Shown here: positions 24,885-35,800 of the stretch, piece after piece
Layout: each line of letters starts with the position of its first letter
Position numbering within the stretch: the stretch's first letter is position 1
Assembly: GCA_024516155.1 (NCBI GenBank)
Contig: JAJJXM010000003.1
Coordinates: forward strand, 558,001 to 622,000
Source: Pyronema omphalodes
Lineage: Eukaryota > Ascomycota > Pezizomycetes > Pezizales > Pyronemataceae
DNA: 64,000 nt
Reading direction: 5' to 3'
Notes under the pieces: model-generated
Database searches by the model: none
Seen by the model: only the letters and a program-made list of their open reading frames with translations
What the model was told of the DNA's origin: nothing
Program-made: the position numbers and the translations under genes

Positions 24885-25971
24885 ATGACTACCAGTACTA
24901 CCGTCACTACAAGCCTCGCTACTGCATCTCTCGTAGATGCAGAGAAAATGTGTAACGGTATAATGGGCATTGTGCAGGCATTCAAAGCCGATATTTCCAG
25001 GCTTGAGTTGGATGACAAGAAGCTTTTAGAAGGTCTTGCAGATGCTAAAAGAGAAGAGGAGACTGCCGGCAAGAAGCTGACAGAACTTCTTACCAAATCC
25101 GAGAGTTCGGGGCCGATGGACGATGAATATCAAAATACTGCACCTCAGGAGAATTTGAACGGAATGGAAGAGTACGGTGGGCCTCGCTACCTTGTGGTTT
25201 TGAAGAGAAAATATGATGAAATGCAGAAACGGATTGTGGATATTCTGGATAATCATTCAGAAAAGGAGAGGTCCCTCAAAGATCATCAAATGAAAATGAG
25301 GATGCAGATTTGTCACCTGGAGAGAATGGAGAAATTGCAATTAGAAAGCCAGCAGAAACGTCAAAAAATACAGAAACCAAAAACTGATTCAATCAAGGCC
25401 CAACAAGATTTAGAGAAGCGGCACCTCACCAGTTACATGGAATCCACAGATCTAGGGAACTTGAAAGGAGACTACATCTTTGTAGAAAAAGTAAGACTGA
25501 GCGATTGTGTCAACCTTATTTGCCATTGGACTAACTTGTTTTCGAAAAGCCCTTAAAAGCGATTCCCCATGGCATGATTCAAGTTAGCCGAGCGACAGCC
25601 GATAGAAGGACAAATCGTTTGAGTGATGGCCCACCACGCGAGGATGAGGATTCGTGTTTTCTCTATGTGGTGCGAGATCAATACAAATGTTTTAAAGTAC
25701 TTCAACTCCATCTCCGAGGATAATCAGCAACTACTAACCATGCAAACAGAAATTTACTGCACTAGCTGAATCGGTTTTCGGGTTGGATACAGATCACATA
25801 AAACATCTGAAGGGTACGAAATCAAAATTTCTACTATACAATGAATATAGCGAAGATAAGTTGAAAGCAATCGCCAATAAATGGGAGAAAGAAGCATCCC
25901 AGAAGGATAATCTCTATATTTTGAAAGGTGAATACCCCTATGGTTCTAACACAGTATATTACGTCGAATAG
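24885..25971 (+). CDS. Hypothetical coiled-coil protein
   Basis: Three exons, 24885-25490, 25550-25696 and 25750-25971, encode 324 aa. Intron 25491-25549 (GTAAGA, branch ACTAAC) and intron 25697-25749 (GTACTT, branch CTACTAAC) keep frame. After a Thr/Ser-rich start, residues about 20-70 and 105-185 are charged and heptad-like (for example LKRKYDEMQKRIVDILDNHSEK), predicting coiled coil. The C-terminal third looks folded, with LDTDHIKHLKGTKSKFLLYN and a YPYGSNTVYYVE end. I do not recognise the family. The frame stays open upstream of the ATG to 24687, across the 9-bp repeat, but has no earlier ATG there. An extra 5' exon is possible and the start is therefore uncertain. Confidence 0.7.
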
Positions 25972-26101
25972 TCTGGATCCAAATCAATTCAACTGTCAAG
26001 TTTCATGACAGCGTGTCAGCTCTAGCTATAAATCGGCTTGGGAACCTTTCATCAAAAAATACTGCATCTCAAATCACCATTTACTGTCCTTTTTTTTTCT
26101 C

Positions 26102-26138
<37 letters not shown>

Positions 26139-28850
26139 ATGCTATTTGTTCCTGTATTTCCTATAAGCTCACTAAAGTACAATACTTTACCACAAAGTCT
26201 CTACCGTAATATACTGTGGTGTTATTTTTATCTTTTATTTCTCCCATGTTCCGGAGTTCTAGCATTCTCATATGCTTTCGCTAATACATATCCCCATAAC
26301 TGTGCTTATCACCTAAGGAGTACTATAACATACAATACCCTCATCATAAAAACGTCATAATAGCCCATTCTCTCCGGCACCATAAATCTCTCACCCCCTC
26401 ACATTTCAAGTTCCAGTCAAAGCCACAAACCACAAACCGCACTCTCACCTGCACCCACGAACCACGAGAAATTCATCATAACCTTCGGGTGCAACAGCCT
26501 TCACTCATCTACCTCATCTTTTTCCTCCGCCCCCCACACTCATTACAATCATTAAGTAGTGACAGAGTGATTGAGTGGTATTTATCCGTAAAGTGCTAAT
26601 GCTAAGAGCATCATTTTTAGGCGAATCCCATTGTACGATTAACACATATATACACCGCTTTCATATCCTCTCCAAATTCTGAATATCGATTAATATCGGA
26701 AAGTTCAGGTGGTTGCACGGGCATATTAAACTGGTTTATAGGTGACGACTGGTCGCGATTCGCGAATCGAACCGTTTTCTCTTCTTTCACTTACTTTTTT
26801 TTCGACATCCATCTCCACTTTTTTTCTACCCTCAAAACAGTTAAACATCGTACGAATCCTGCGACATAAACATACCAACTGGTCCAAGCACGTCGAATAC
26901 ATAGCACGCCGAATGAATAGGAAACCGAATGCAAGTTCGGCGAACGGACAACACGCAATCAAAACTACCCTAAACGCCGAACAAAGGATACCCGAACACA
27001 TAAAAAGCGAAACACACAACCGCCCAAATTGTAGCATTATGGTATTGTTATCTCTTGAAATAATGCGATTATAGGCCGAAACTGGGATACCGAGCTGGCC
27101 AACAAACATCCAACCCCGTATTGAAAACGCGAACCGAAAAATTGCACAGTTCTCAAATTCCAGTGCCGTCACCGCCACTGCCACTTACATCATGGCGGGG
27201 CACGGCGGGGCACGGGTGTCAAATATTACATGTACTCCGTATCTCATGTACAGTTCACACCTCTCATTCCATCTTGGGGCTACTTTTCGATAATTTCGCC
27301 TCAGCTGTGGCCCTGACACTAATCTAGGTGTCCGCTTCATATGATCGAACCGTTCATCGGAACATTCTATAAACGATAACTCAAACTGGACTGCCCTGAG
27401 CTGGTGGCTCAAACACCCGGTAGTCTAGCAGCTTCCCTTTGGTTATATAGCAGGTCTCCTTTGGCAGGTTCGGTAAAGACATGCAAGCCTGTGCACGGGG
27501 TGGCGCAGCCTGGTAAGGCTCTTGGCGAGGCTGTAAGTTTGCGGGGGCCTTTGTCTCGCTTGTCGCCCTTTGTCACGCCCGCTGCACGCACGCCCGTTGA
27601 CACATTGTTTACTCAAGCAGCGTTTGCCACGTCGGCACCCGGTTGTTTGTCGCAAACAAAAAAATGCAAACTTTGCGACACCTACGGGTACATCTGCCCG
27701 TGGAAAGGGCTTCAGCACTTCAATGACGGGCTCTGTGAGGTGAAGTTTGGTTTATTTTTGCTTGATGCAAGTTTTTAATCTGATCTTTATGTCTCTTTCC
27801 GTGAGATTGTTTTATCCACGTGAAGTACATACATGAAGTATACGAAGTGCGATTCTGAAGCAAGACATAGGGTTCCCTACAATACAAACAGTGAATCCTC
27901 TTATAGTCAGTGCATTTTTGCAAACCGGTTCATCGGCACTGAATTAGGCCAAGAGAACTTGACTCCTGGAATCAAAATCGTCATACGACTCCAGAACATC
28001 CTTCGCTTCACGACGCCCACTCAATCCTCGTTGGATGTTTACGACACTGCCTTTCGTTGACTGCAAATATGTACGCGAGGCAGACCATGTGTTCCTTACA
28101 GCGCCTACATACCCATCGCTGGGAATGTGCTTGGACCCGAATTGACGGGCTCTCGCGGGCACGAGGTTGATCGTCAAACGTCCCCTAGGGTCCCAAGATT
28201 CGCCAAACTTCGATAGGAAGCTGTCCGCTACTGCTGCCCCTGATCTCCGCACGCTTCCAACCTCCGCAGTAGCCTTGATCTCCTATAAACTATCAAGTAC
28301 AGGACGCAGCACCGTAGCCAAGATAACTCCAAGATGAGCTATACACCGGGAAAACAATCTTAAACAAACTACCTCCCGAGTGTGTGCATATGAATATTGT
28401 CATCGGCAGCTATTGGCTCTAGTTGCAGGATACGCGCGTTATGACAAGAAACTCCATACTAAAAACGGCGGGATTCTTCTCCGTGCCGAGCCTCGAAATT
28501 TCCACTGATGTGTAGAATGTTATTTTACCACTTATACCACTTATTTCAACCTATAGCACGCTCAAAAAACTTGTTTAACTGCCTTCGCTTTTAAGCCTTT
28601 GGCCCCCAATTCAGGTACCTTAAGGGTCCTGTTATGCAAGGCGTAGTGAGTGAAGAAATAATGAACTGGCCGTATATTCCATCAGTAGTATTCATCGACG
28701 ACTAGTAGAATGCTCGGCGAGGTACTCCCTAATTCCGTTCCCACGTCCCCCGCCTAGTAAAGCTATGATACAGTCCCATGCGGAGGCGTCCCGCGAGTAT
28801 CAATTCCCGTAATTATTGCAAGCTTATGACTATTATTATTATTGGAATGG
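25972..28850. other. Gene-free interval, about 2.9 kb
   Basis: Contains A33 at 26105-26137 and AT-rich DNA. A GC-richer block at about 27390-27780 holds a 124-codon open frame of odd composition and a tRNA A-box-like element (TGGCGCAGCCTGG, 27501-27513). No protein family is recognised in either strand, including the 152-codon minus frame at 26726-27184. Confidence 0.45.
26105..26137 (+). repeat. A33 homopolymer
   Basis: Thirty-three consecutive A about 130 bp after the stop of the coiled-coil gene. It could be a retroposed poly(A) tail or simple slippage. Confidence 0.8.
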
Positions 28851-28856
28851 AAATCG

Positions 28857-28862
28857 TATAAG
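28857..28862 (+). promoter_or_regulatory. Putative TATA box of the tyrosinase gene
   Basis: TATAAG about 130 bp before the ATG at 28991, at usual fungal spacing. Confidence 0.45.
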
Positions 28863-28990
28863 GACAACGCCATAACCTGCTGTCTGTTTCTTGCAAGGCC
28901 AATCATCACAACCGCGTCTTAGCAGGTCCGACGTCGACACACCCCACACATTCGTTTTTGAGTTTCGAAACATATCACACTCCTTCAATC

Positions 28991-30300
28991 ATGGTTTCCG
29001 TTCGTTCAGCACTGGCTCTTGCTGTTGCCTTTTTGGCTTCCACATCTTCAGCTCGCCCACATGGTTTACTAGAGGAGTTGTTGGGGGATGTTACGGCTGG
29101 TGCCCCACATTCACATCCGCAGGACGGTCCATCATGGGATGCCTTGATGAAAATTGCGAATGTCCAACCCAGTCTAGAGGGAATGTTACCGGCAAAGACC
29201 GGACCGTGCGTCGAAAAGCTCCAAAGAAGAGCCTGGTAAGGCTGAACCTTTCATGATTAGTAGATTCCTTCATGAAAACTAATTATCAACTCCCCTAGGT
29301 CCGATTTGTCCAAGTCCGAGAAGAAAGAATACATCGATGCGGAACTTTGTCTCATGAAAATGCCTCAGAAGACAAACCTCGGAGGAAAAACTAGATATGA
29401 TGATTTGGTCAAGACTCATCAGCTTCAGGCCTTCTTGGTCCATGGTGATGGTCTCTTCCTGCCCTTCCACCGTCTCCAAATGCATGCACATGAGCGTGCA
29501 CTTCGTGAAGAGTGTGGATATACCGGTGCCCAGCCCTACTGGGACGAAGAATCGGAAGCCGGGCATTTCTCCACCTCCGAGATTTTCGATGAAGTCTACG
29601 GATTTGGTGGTGACGGTACTGGAGCCAACGGTTGTATTGAAACCGGCCCTTTTAAAGACTACATGGTATGCCCACTGCTTTCCATGATACACTACATACT
29701 GTGATACTAACAACATGTGCATAGCTCTCCACCGGTCTCGGTTACCTCAACTATGACCACTGCATCATCCGTACGATCAACGACCGCGAATCCAGGTTAG
29801 CCGACAAGAAATATGTTGATGCCTGTCTTGCTCTTCCCACTTTTGCTGAAGCTTGGCCATGCATGGAACGTAATCCTCATAACGGGGGTCACCGTGCTGT
29901 TGGTGGTGAAATGACAAATCCTATCTCTTCCCCTGGTGACCCATTGTTCTACCTTCATCACACTTTCTTGGACAGAGTCTGGTGGAGATGGCAGGCATTG
30001 GACAAGGAGAACAGAATTAAGGATATTGCTGGTTATACTTCTAACCCTGAACCCCCTACTGGTTTCGTGGATGCTACGTTGGATACGGTATTGAACATGT
30101 ATGGTGTTATCCCTAATGCTACTGTGGCCGATGTTATGGATATTGGCGGAGATTTGCTGTGTCATGAGTATGTAGACCCGCAGGGGAAGGGGGGCAAGAG
30201 CAAAGGTCGGGGAAAGAAGGAGGAGAATGAGGGCAAGAAGGACGAGAAGCAAGAGAAGGGCGAGAAAGATGAGGAGACCGATGATGAGGATGAGGAATAG
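28991..30300 (+). CDS. Secreted tyrosinase (copper monophenol/o-diphenol oxidase)
   Basis: Three exons, 28991-29235, 29299-29665 and 29725-30300, encode 395 aa. Introns start GTAAGG and GTATGC; the second has branch ACTAAC. An N-terminal signal peptide (MVSVRSALALAVAFLAS, cleaved near SSARP) predicts secretion. The CuA site is H122, H130 and H139, in THQ and in HGDGLFLPFHR, which fits tyrosinase signature 1. The CuB site is in HNGGH and DPLFYLHHTFLD, which fits signature 2. The enzyme hydroxylates monophenols and oxidises o-diphenols to quinones, feeding melanin formation or protein cross-linking. It is the short secreted type without the usual C-terminal inhibitory domain. Instead it ends in about 40 residues of Lys/Glu/Asp/Gly-rich low-complexity tail. 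No melanin or secondary-metabolism genes are adjacent. Confidence 0.95.
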
Positions 30301-30930
30301 AGCCACTTTTAAAAGGGGTTTGGGAGGGCAATTTGTAGGATACTAGCTTTTTAATATTCCGCACAGTAATTTGATCCCATTCGATACTAATACACTTTTG
30401 AACGAAAACTTTGAGGGCGCCCCCTGGACATGCGCCATCACTCAGGAGATGGCCAGTGATGCCGCGTATCTTCATACGCTTAGGCCTTAAAGGCCTCAAA
30501 CGTTGTATGATTAAAATCAAACCAGATTCGTACATCATTAGGGGGTTTCATTATGGAGATAAATCCGCGAGGACGGGATCTGTGTTTATTTTGTTCCGCA
30601 TAGGTCTTAACAGGCCTCGCCCGACGTACAAATACAGAAATGAACGAATAAATCAATAATGCGTACATCTCAATCGCGCAGACGCTGTCAAATGCTTTCT
30701 AATGGATTTGCTGCCGTCATGAACTTGCAGATACTGCCGTTGAATACGAGTTTCTAGATGCGGAAAATTTGTTGAATACGTGTTTGGCGGCAATACATGC
30801 GTCGGCACGAACGTCTGCGCTGCGCGGTAGCTTGCTTGCCGCATGCTTCACATCAAACATGTCGGATTTTCAGAAGATATCAGCAAGTGTCAGAGAATAT
30901 CCCTAAGAAAGTTTGCGGCATCAACAACTT
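30301..30930. other. Intergenic region with GGCCT palindromes
   Basis: No gene. The palindromic 18-mer at 30481-30498 and a degenerate relative at 30601-30619 lie 120 bp apart. Confidence 0.5.
30481..30498 (+). repeat. Copy 2 of the 18-mer palindromic motif
   Basis: TAGGCCTTAAAGGCCTCA, identical to the minus strand at 5741-5758. A near copy (TAGGTCTTAACAGGCCTCG) begins at 30601. Confidence 0.6.
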
Positions 30931-30937
30931 TATATAA
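30931..30937 (+). promoter_or_regulatory. Putative TATA box of the 31027 gene
   Basis: TATATAA about 90 bp before the ATG at 31027. Confidence 0.45.
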
Positions 30938-31026
30938 ACCACCATTGGCTGAGGGACTATGGCTCAACATCAACATCTCATCACAGAATCTCAACCACTT
31001 TGACTTTACCCAACCAACATTCAATC

Positions 31027-31739
31027 ATGGAATCCTTCTCCCGCACCACCAATGAAAGCACCCGCACTCCCTTTAAACAACGCACCACACAAACTTCGGA
31101 GCATACCGAACGAAACTTCATCCGTCCCAGGCCCGTGTTCGTTCCGCTCTTCCCATTGTTTTTTAAGCATTTCTAATTTTGCGCAGTGAACCCCCTGCCC
31201 CAGCCCCAACCCCCATCCCAACCTCTACCGTCGTCCACAAAAACCGCCACCACCGCAACAACGGCCATGGTTTCGACGAATTCAATAACATGACAGTTGA
31301 AGTCCGACAACCCGGATATTCCCGCTACGATGAATTTCAATCACGTCATTCAATCGATCGCTCTTCCCGACCAACCTTCGACTTTTCTCACTCTTCTTCT
31401 CAGACTAGACATGAACTTCATGACTTTGGCAATGTTCCTATAGAGAATTTTTATCCGGCTTGGAGTCATCAGGAATACTTTCCGGGGGCTTGGCATTATC
31501 CTACTCCTCTAGAGTTGCCAATGTCACCAAGAGAAACAAGACAGACTAGTACTAGAAGTCATTCTATTGAAGCAGCTCCGGCTACCTCACCCCGCCCAAG
31601 AGAGAGGGAGAGACAGAGACGTAGAATCACTGAGACTCCTCATGAGCCTCGTAGCGATCCACGATCCCCGGAAGCTCCTATGGCTAGACCGGTTAGCCCT
31701 AACATTGAGTTTGCCAGACCCAACTTGGAGTATGCTTAG
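31027..31739 (+). CDS. Hypothetical disordered protein, structure uncertain (non-canonical splice)
   Basis: The promoter TATA box and ATG at 31027 lead into a Thr/Ser/Arg-rich frame. An intron-like segment with branch TTCTAAT and acceptor GCGCAG ends at 31186. A second long frame then runs to the stop at 31737-31739. Canonical GT donors at 31124, 31135 and 31141 do not give the correct phase. The only donor of suitable length and phase is a GC donor at 31131 (CAG|GCCCGT), giving a 56-nt GC-AG intron and about 219 aa. The product is hydrophilic and Arg/Pro/Ser-rich, with RERERQRRR near the C-terminus, and is probably disordered. It has no known domain. Either a GC-AG intron or a frame-disrupting mutation explains the junction. 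Confidence 0.5.
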
Positions 31740-32307
31740 AGCAATATAGGTCTGGAGAATAGACTAAACCTTGGAGACGGATCAACTGTGGGGTGCAAGT
31801 ATTTATCAGGGTCTAGAATAATCGATAGAGGAGGAATTAAAGTTGTCATTTTATGGGAAGTCACTAATGTATTGCATCAGAACGTGGTATATGTATGGAG
31901 ATGGAGGTTTCTTATTTACGGTTAGAATGTCTCTCAGTCTGGTATGCAGAATTTGAAATTTCTTTTTTATCCCGCTCACATAAGTGGTCCATGAAATAAA
32001 ACCTTGTTGAGACCTTGTCGGGATTAAGACATGTAATAAAGGCTATATCTTCTACGCAGCTGTGCAAAATAACAACCTTAGAGCCCCAGAAAACCCGCAA
32101 GCTCATCTGAACTTATTTGCACTTACATAGCAGGTGCAACAGTAGTGGGCTAAAACCAGTTACCAGGGATTGCTTATTCTCCTGCCCCATATGCCCTGGT
32201 CATGCCTACACTGTTTTCCCACCCCTGTTTCCACATCCAACCATCCACGTATCAGCTGGACGATATCCAACGCTCCACCACCCTTCTTTATCTCTCTCTT
32301 CTCTTTA
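31740..32307. other. Intergenic region between convergent genes
   Basis: Pyrimidine-rich from about 32200 on the plus strand. No gene is seen. Confidence 0.5.
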
Positions 32308-32769
32308 TCATCTCGCATGTTTTTTCCCCACCTCCTCCCATACTAATTTCAATTCTCTCACCCTGTTAGCAACAAACCTTCTAACCGCCTCCTCTGGTGG
32401 TTCTCCTATGCTCCAATCGATCTCCTCCGCTGCTTCTTGTGTCAGTCCATTTATGATTGCAAATTCAATGTTGTTGCCTGTATCTTTACCGCCACTATAA
32501 TCCCATTTATGTCCCATTTCCCAGGATCGAAATAAGCAACTGACTAAAGGAAACTTCACCAATTCTCCCCGGTTGAACCTAAGTTGTTGTAAACCATCAT
32601 TGTAGATCCCAAGAATTTTCTTGGTGGCGGAATATGTGAATCCTAGATAGAGCAGGATTTCTTCGCGGTCTAGCGGCGAGGGGGTACTTGAATAATAGGT
32701 CGAGGAACTAGCAAATAGGAACCGAGAATCTGGGTCAAGATATTGCGAAGTCGCAGAAGTGCAAGGCAT
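32308..32769 (-). CDS. Hypothetical protein, 153 aa
   Basis: A single open frame on the minus strand. The frame is open further upstream but the first in-frame ATG is at 32769. The chain starts MPCTSATSQYLDPDSRF and has a central helix-like region (REEILLYLGFTYSATKKILG). It continues with a Trp-bearing segment (SWEMGHKWDYSGG) and ends in a charged helix (RRFVANRVRELKLVWEEVG). There is no signal peptide or membrane segment, and no recognised family. Composition and length are consistent with a real small globular protein, but conservation is untested. Confidence 0.55.
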   Translation of the reverse strand: MPCTSATSQYLDPDSRFLFASSSTYYSSTPSPLDREEILLYLGFTYSATKKILGIYNDGLQQLRFNRGELVKFPLVSCLFRSWEMGHKWDYSGGKDTGNNIEFAIINGLTQEAAEEIDWSIGEPPEEAVRRFVANRVRELKLVWEEVGKKHAR

Positions 32770-32810
32770 GGTAAGGGTAGTTGCTATGCGGAATTGTGAA
32801 CACGGATGGC

Positions 32811-32840
32811 GGACAGCGTGGGACAGCGTGGGACAGCGTG
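32811..32840. repeat. 10-bp tandem repeat (GGACAGCGTG) x 3
   Basis: Three exact copies about 40-70 bp upstream of the minus-strand gene at 32308-32769, within its likely promoter or leader. Confidence 0.85.
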
Positions 32841-35800
32841 TGCACCGGTTGGAAAAAGTGATTGAGGGTCCGAGTAGACTAGACGAATAAGATTTTAGCA
32901 AAGTGTACGGCGGAGGAAAGACTCCGGATTTGCTGCGCACCTCCGGTTAATCACGAATGCTCAGCTGATTTTATGGTTGTGGATTGCGTTCTGCAGAGGT
33001 GGGGTGCTATGAGGGATTCTGCGGTTAACGGTTATTATGATGGATGCCGAAAATATTACAATTGGTTCAAGTTGCATGGAACACAAAGATATGTCTGACG
33101 ATAACATTCAATATTAAGATACTAATGACTACAATAGTATTTGAACCGCCAAATACATTTCATGCGATAATAAGCGTTTTTAAATTCAGAATTTATGGCT
33201 CACTTGAATTTCATTATTTCTCTTTTGAACAGATCATAGCCTTGAAGCACTGAAAACTCATAAACCTACGGTTGAAACTCCAAACTCAATCATGATTAAA
33301 ACTACTATAACTCAGGACGCGGGGTCAACTTACCTCGCTGGCGAGATTATTTCCGCGTGTATTACTACATAAATCAACAAATTTCTTGTATTGCAATGTG
33401 AGATACTCTTCTAAAGATAGTCTCTGTCTTGTTCTTGTTTCTTTGGGATCGAGATGATTTACGAGTCATCGAAAGCTGCCATACGAACTCTCAGTGAGTA
33501 TATAGTGTCGTCGTCGAGGTTGATAAAAGTTTTGTTGGTAAGACAGCGCTTTCCATCTTGAGGTTGGGCTTTCTTACCATGGATCGGTAAAAGTTCGATG
33601 CAGTCGCGGGTAGCATCAAGATATATTAGAAGTACCGTCGAGGTGGATATTGCGGGGAAAGGCCGAACAAAAAAGTGGATATGATCGAGCTCGGAGATGT
33701 TTTGTTGATCGTGAAAATTATTCGAGTAAGGATGATGATGTTTATAATATTTCTGCCTATAACTTCTATTGAAATATTGGTATTTTATTCTTTACAAACG
33801 AAAACACCATACTGTCATGGGTACAAGCGGGAAATGTTGATATTCCTACGCATCCTATCTTACGGATGGACCATGCGGAGTACGTGGAGAAATATCAGCT
33901 AAAGATAAGTTTGAGTGCTCTGTAATACTAAAGATTATAAGTTTAGTGTAGATGTTTCACTGGATACCTTCCGCCTCGTGCGGAAAGCTATGACGGAACG
34001 AGCCACAAACGAGCCAATAGTGATATATGACGAGGAGGTCAGGATTTTTTCAAATGATCACAATTAGTGTTATCTAACTTGAGATTTATATACTGCTATA
34101 TGGGGTATTCCTCGGTACAAGCGTTGACTCACGTAAAAGCATCTTAGCAACATATAAACCCTAACCCTGATGCAATAAACTCGAGTGATAACTTGTGTCT
34201 ACGTCTTAGCGTCAGATCTTCACAAAGGCAAAACGCATGTTACATGAAACTCAAGATTAATGAGATATCCGAACGATTCGTCTGACGAACTGAAGAATGT
34301 CTATCGCAGTGCAATGTGTGAGTGTAGATCTAACGCTCTCGGCGCACGGGCAATCTCGCGGAATAATTGCACACAGAAAAACAGCCGAACCGCAATGGCG
34401 AGCATCAAACGTGAAGAGTGAAAAGTTCTTGTTGCCCTTTAGCGTACCGAGCGAGTGAGCCTCATAAAACGGTGCCGATTATCAGTAGGCGGGTGCGAAA
34501 AAAGGAAGCATAATACCTAGGTGCATCACCTATACTTTCGTGGGGTCCTGTTTGTATCGGACAAGTCATCGGTGACGAAATCGAAAGGTAAGGACTCGGA
34601 ATGATCCCTACCCATTCTTGTTACTCTGTTACGATACTTTCTCTAATAGGAAATATATTCTTTCTCAGGATTCCTAAAGAAGTATTTGAACTACTCAGCG
34701 GCTAGAGTACTGTCCATGTGGGAAGACTAGCCGGAGTCTATAACCCTTCCGCTCGTATTTGAGTCTTCAGCCATGTTCTTGTTTCTCCTAGCATGAATTA
34801 TCTTGAGCTGTGCATGCCGGTAGTTCTCTTGCGAGTTGGCGACTTGAAATGATCTGTGACAAAATTTGTGACTTCATTTTGGGCGCCTAGCCCCATTGCA
34901 GCCTCGATCATAAACGATAACTCGGACGAGGCGTCTGCAGAGTAGCACGCAGAAAAAAGGAGTAATGAACCTGCATTCTTGGGCAGCTGCCACAATGCAG
35001 TCAGAAAATTGATACTTTTTTACACACAAACAACAAATAATATCATAAAATTACTCTGTAGACAAACTGTTCTTGACTGACGGGAATGTATCAGGTACTC
35101 ATTGCTATTACAAGAAAATCCCTAGAGTTAACTCCTTAGCTAAACTCTCACACTCTATTACATTGAAAGTCCAAGAACCAAGTAAAAAGCAATATAGTTG
35201 TAGTGCAATATGTCAGGAGTGTAGAATGTGTGCAAAACAGGTGTGCTCTGCAGAAAAATGCAAGAAAATGTGCATTTTCGGCCGGATAGTACCTGGTCCG
35301 GGCAGGTACAACTATTTTCAAAGTACTCACAAATACGCCAGTAAACGCGTAGACTTATCGAACAACTCATCTTCAAGATTCCGCAGGTCCTCGATTGCCG
35401 TAAGGGAAATCTTCTCACACAACATATCCGTTACATCATAGGGGGGCAGAAGTTTATCATGTTTTCCATGTTATACAAGAAGCGTTGAAAACTATGGAAA
35501 GCCATCATTATGCTCCCACTTTACATGTAAATAGCGCGGGACAAGCCGTTTATGGCATCGGTAATTTGCATAACAGTTGCACACTCACCCTACATAAGCC
35601 TGTTGAAGTGCGTGTCCACATTCAGGGTTGTTTCTATGCGAAGCGGAAACCATGGGATACGTAACTGGAGTGCAGATATATGACATTAAATCCATGGATT
35701 CTGGTAGGGGGAAGATATATACGGAATATTCTTCAGAGTCTGCAAACCACCCCCATGCTTCCGCCCCTCCTTTCTCTGTGCTTCACAATTTTGCACACAG

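Noticed and set aside
26726..27184. 152-codon minus-strand frame, Cys/Phe-rich
   Set aside because: No recognisable domain, no supporting splice or promoter signals, and composition like translated AT-rich DNA. Left unannotated, though a small orphan gene cannot be excluded.
27404..27778. 124-codon frame in the GC-rich island
   Set aside because: GC-rich DNA yields long frames by chance. The protein has no motif and the first codons overlap no promoter signal.
34150..34180. CCCTAACCCT-like sequence resembling telomere repeats
   Set aside because: Only about two units are present, inside interior DNA; no array.
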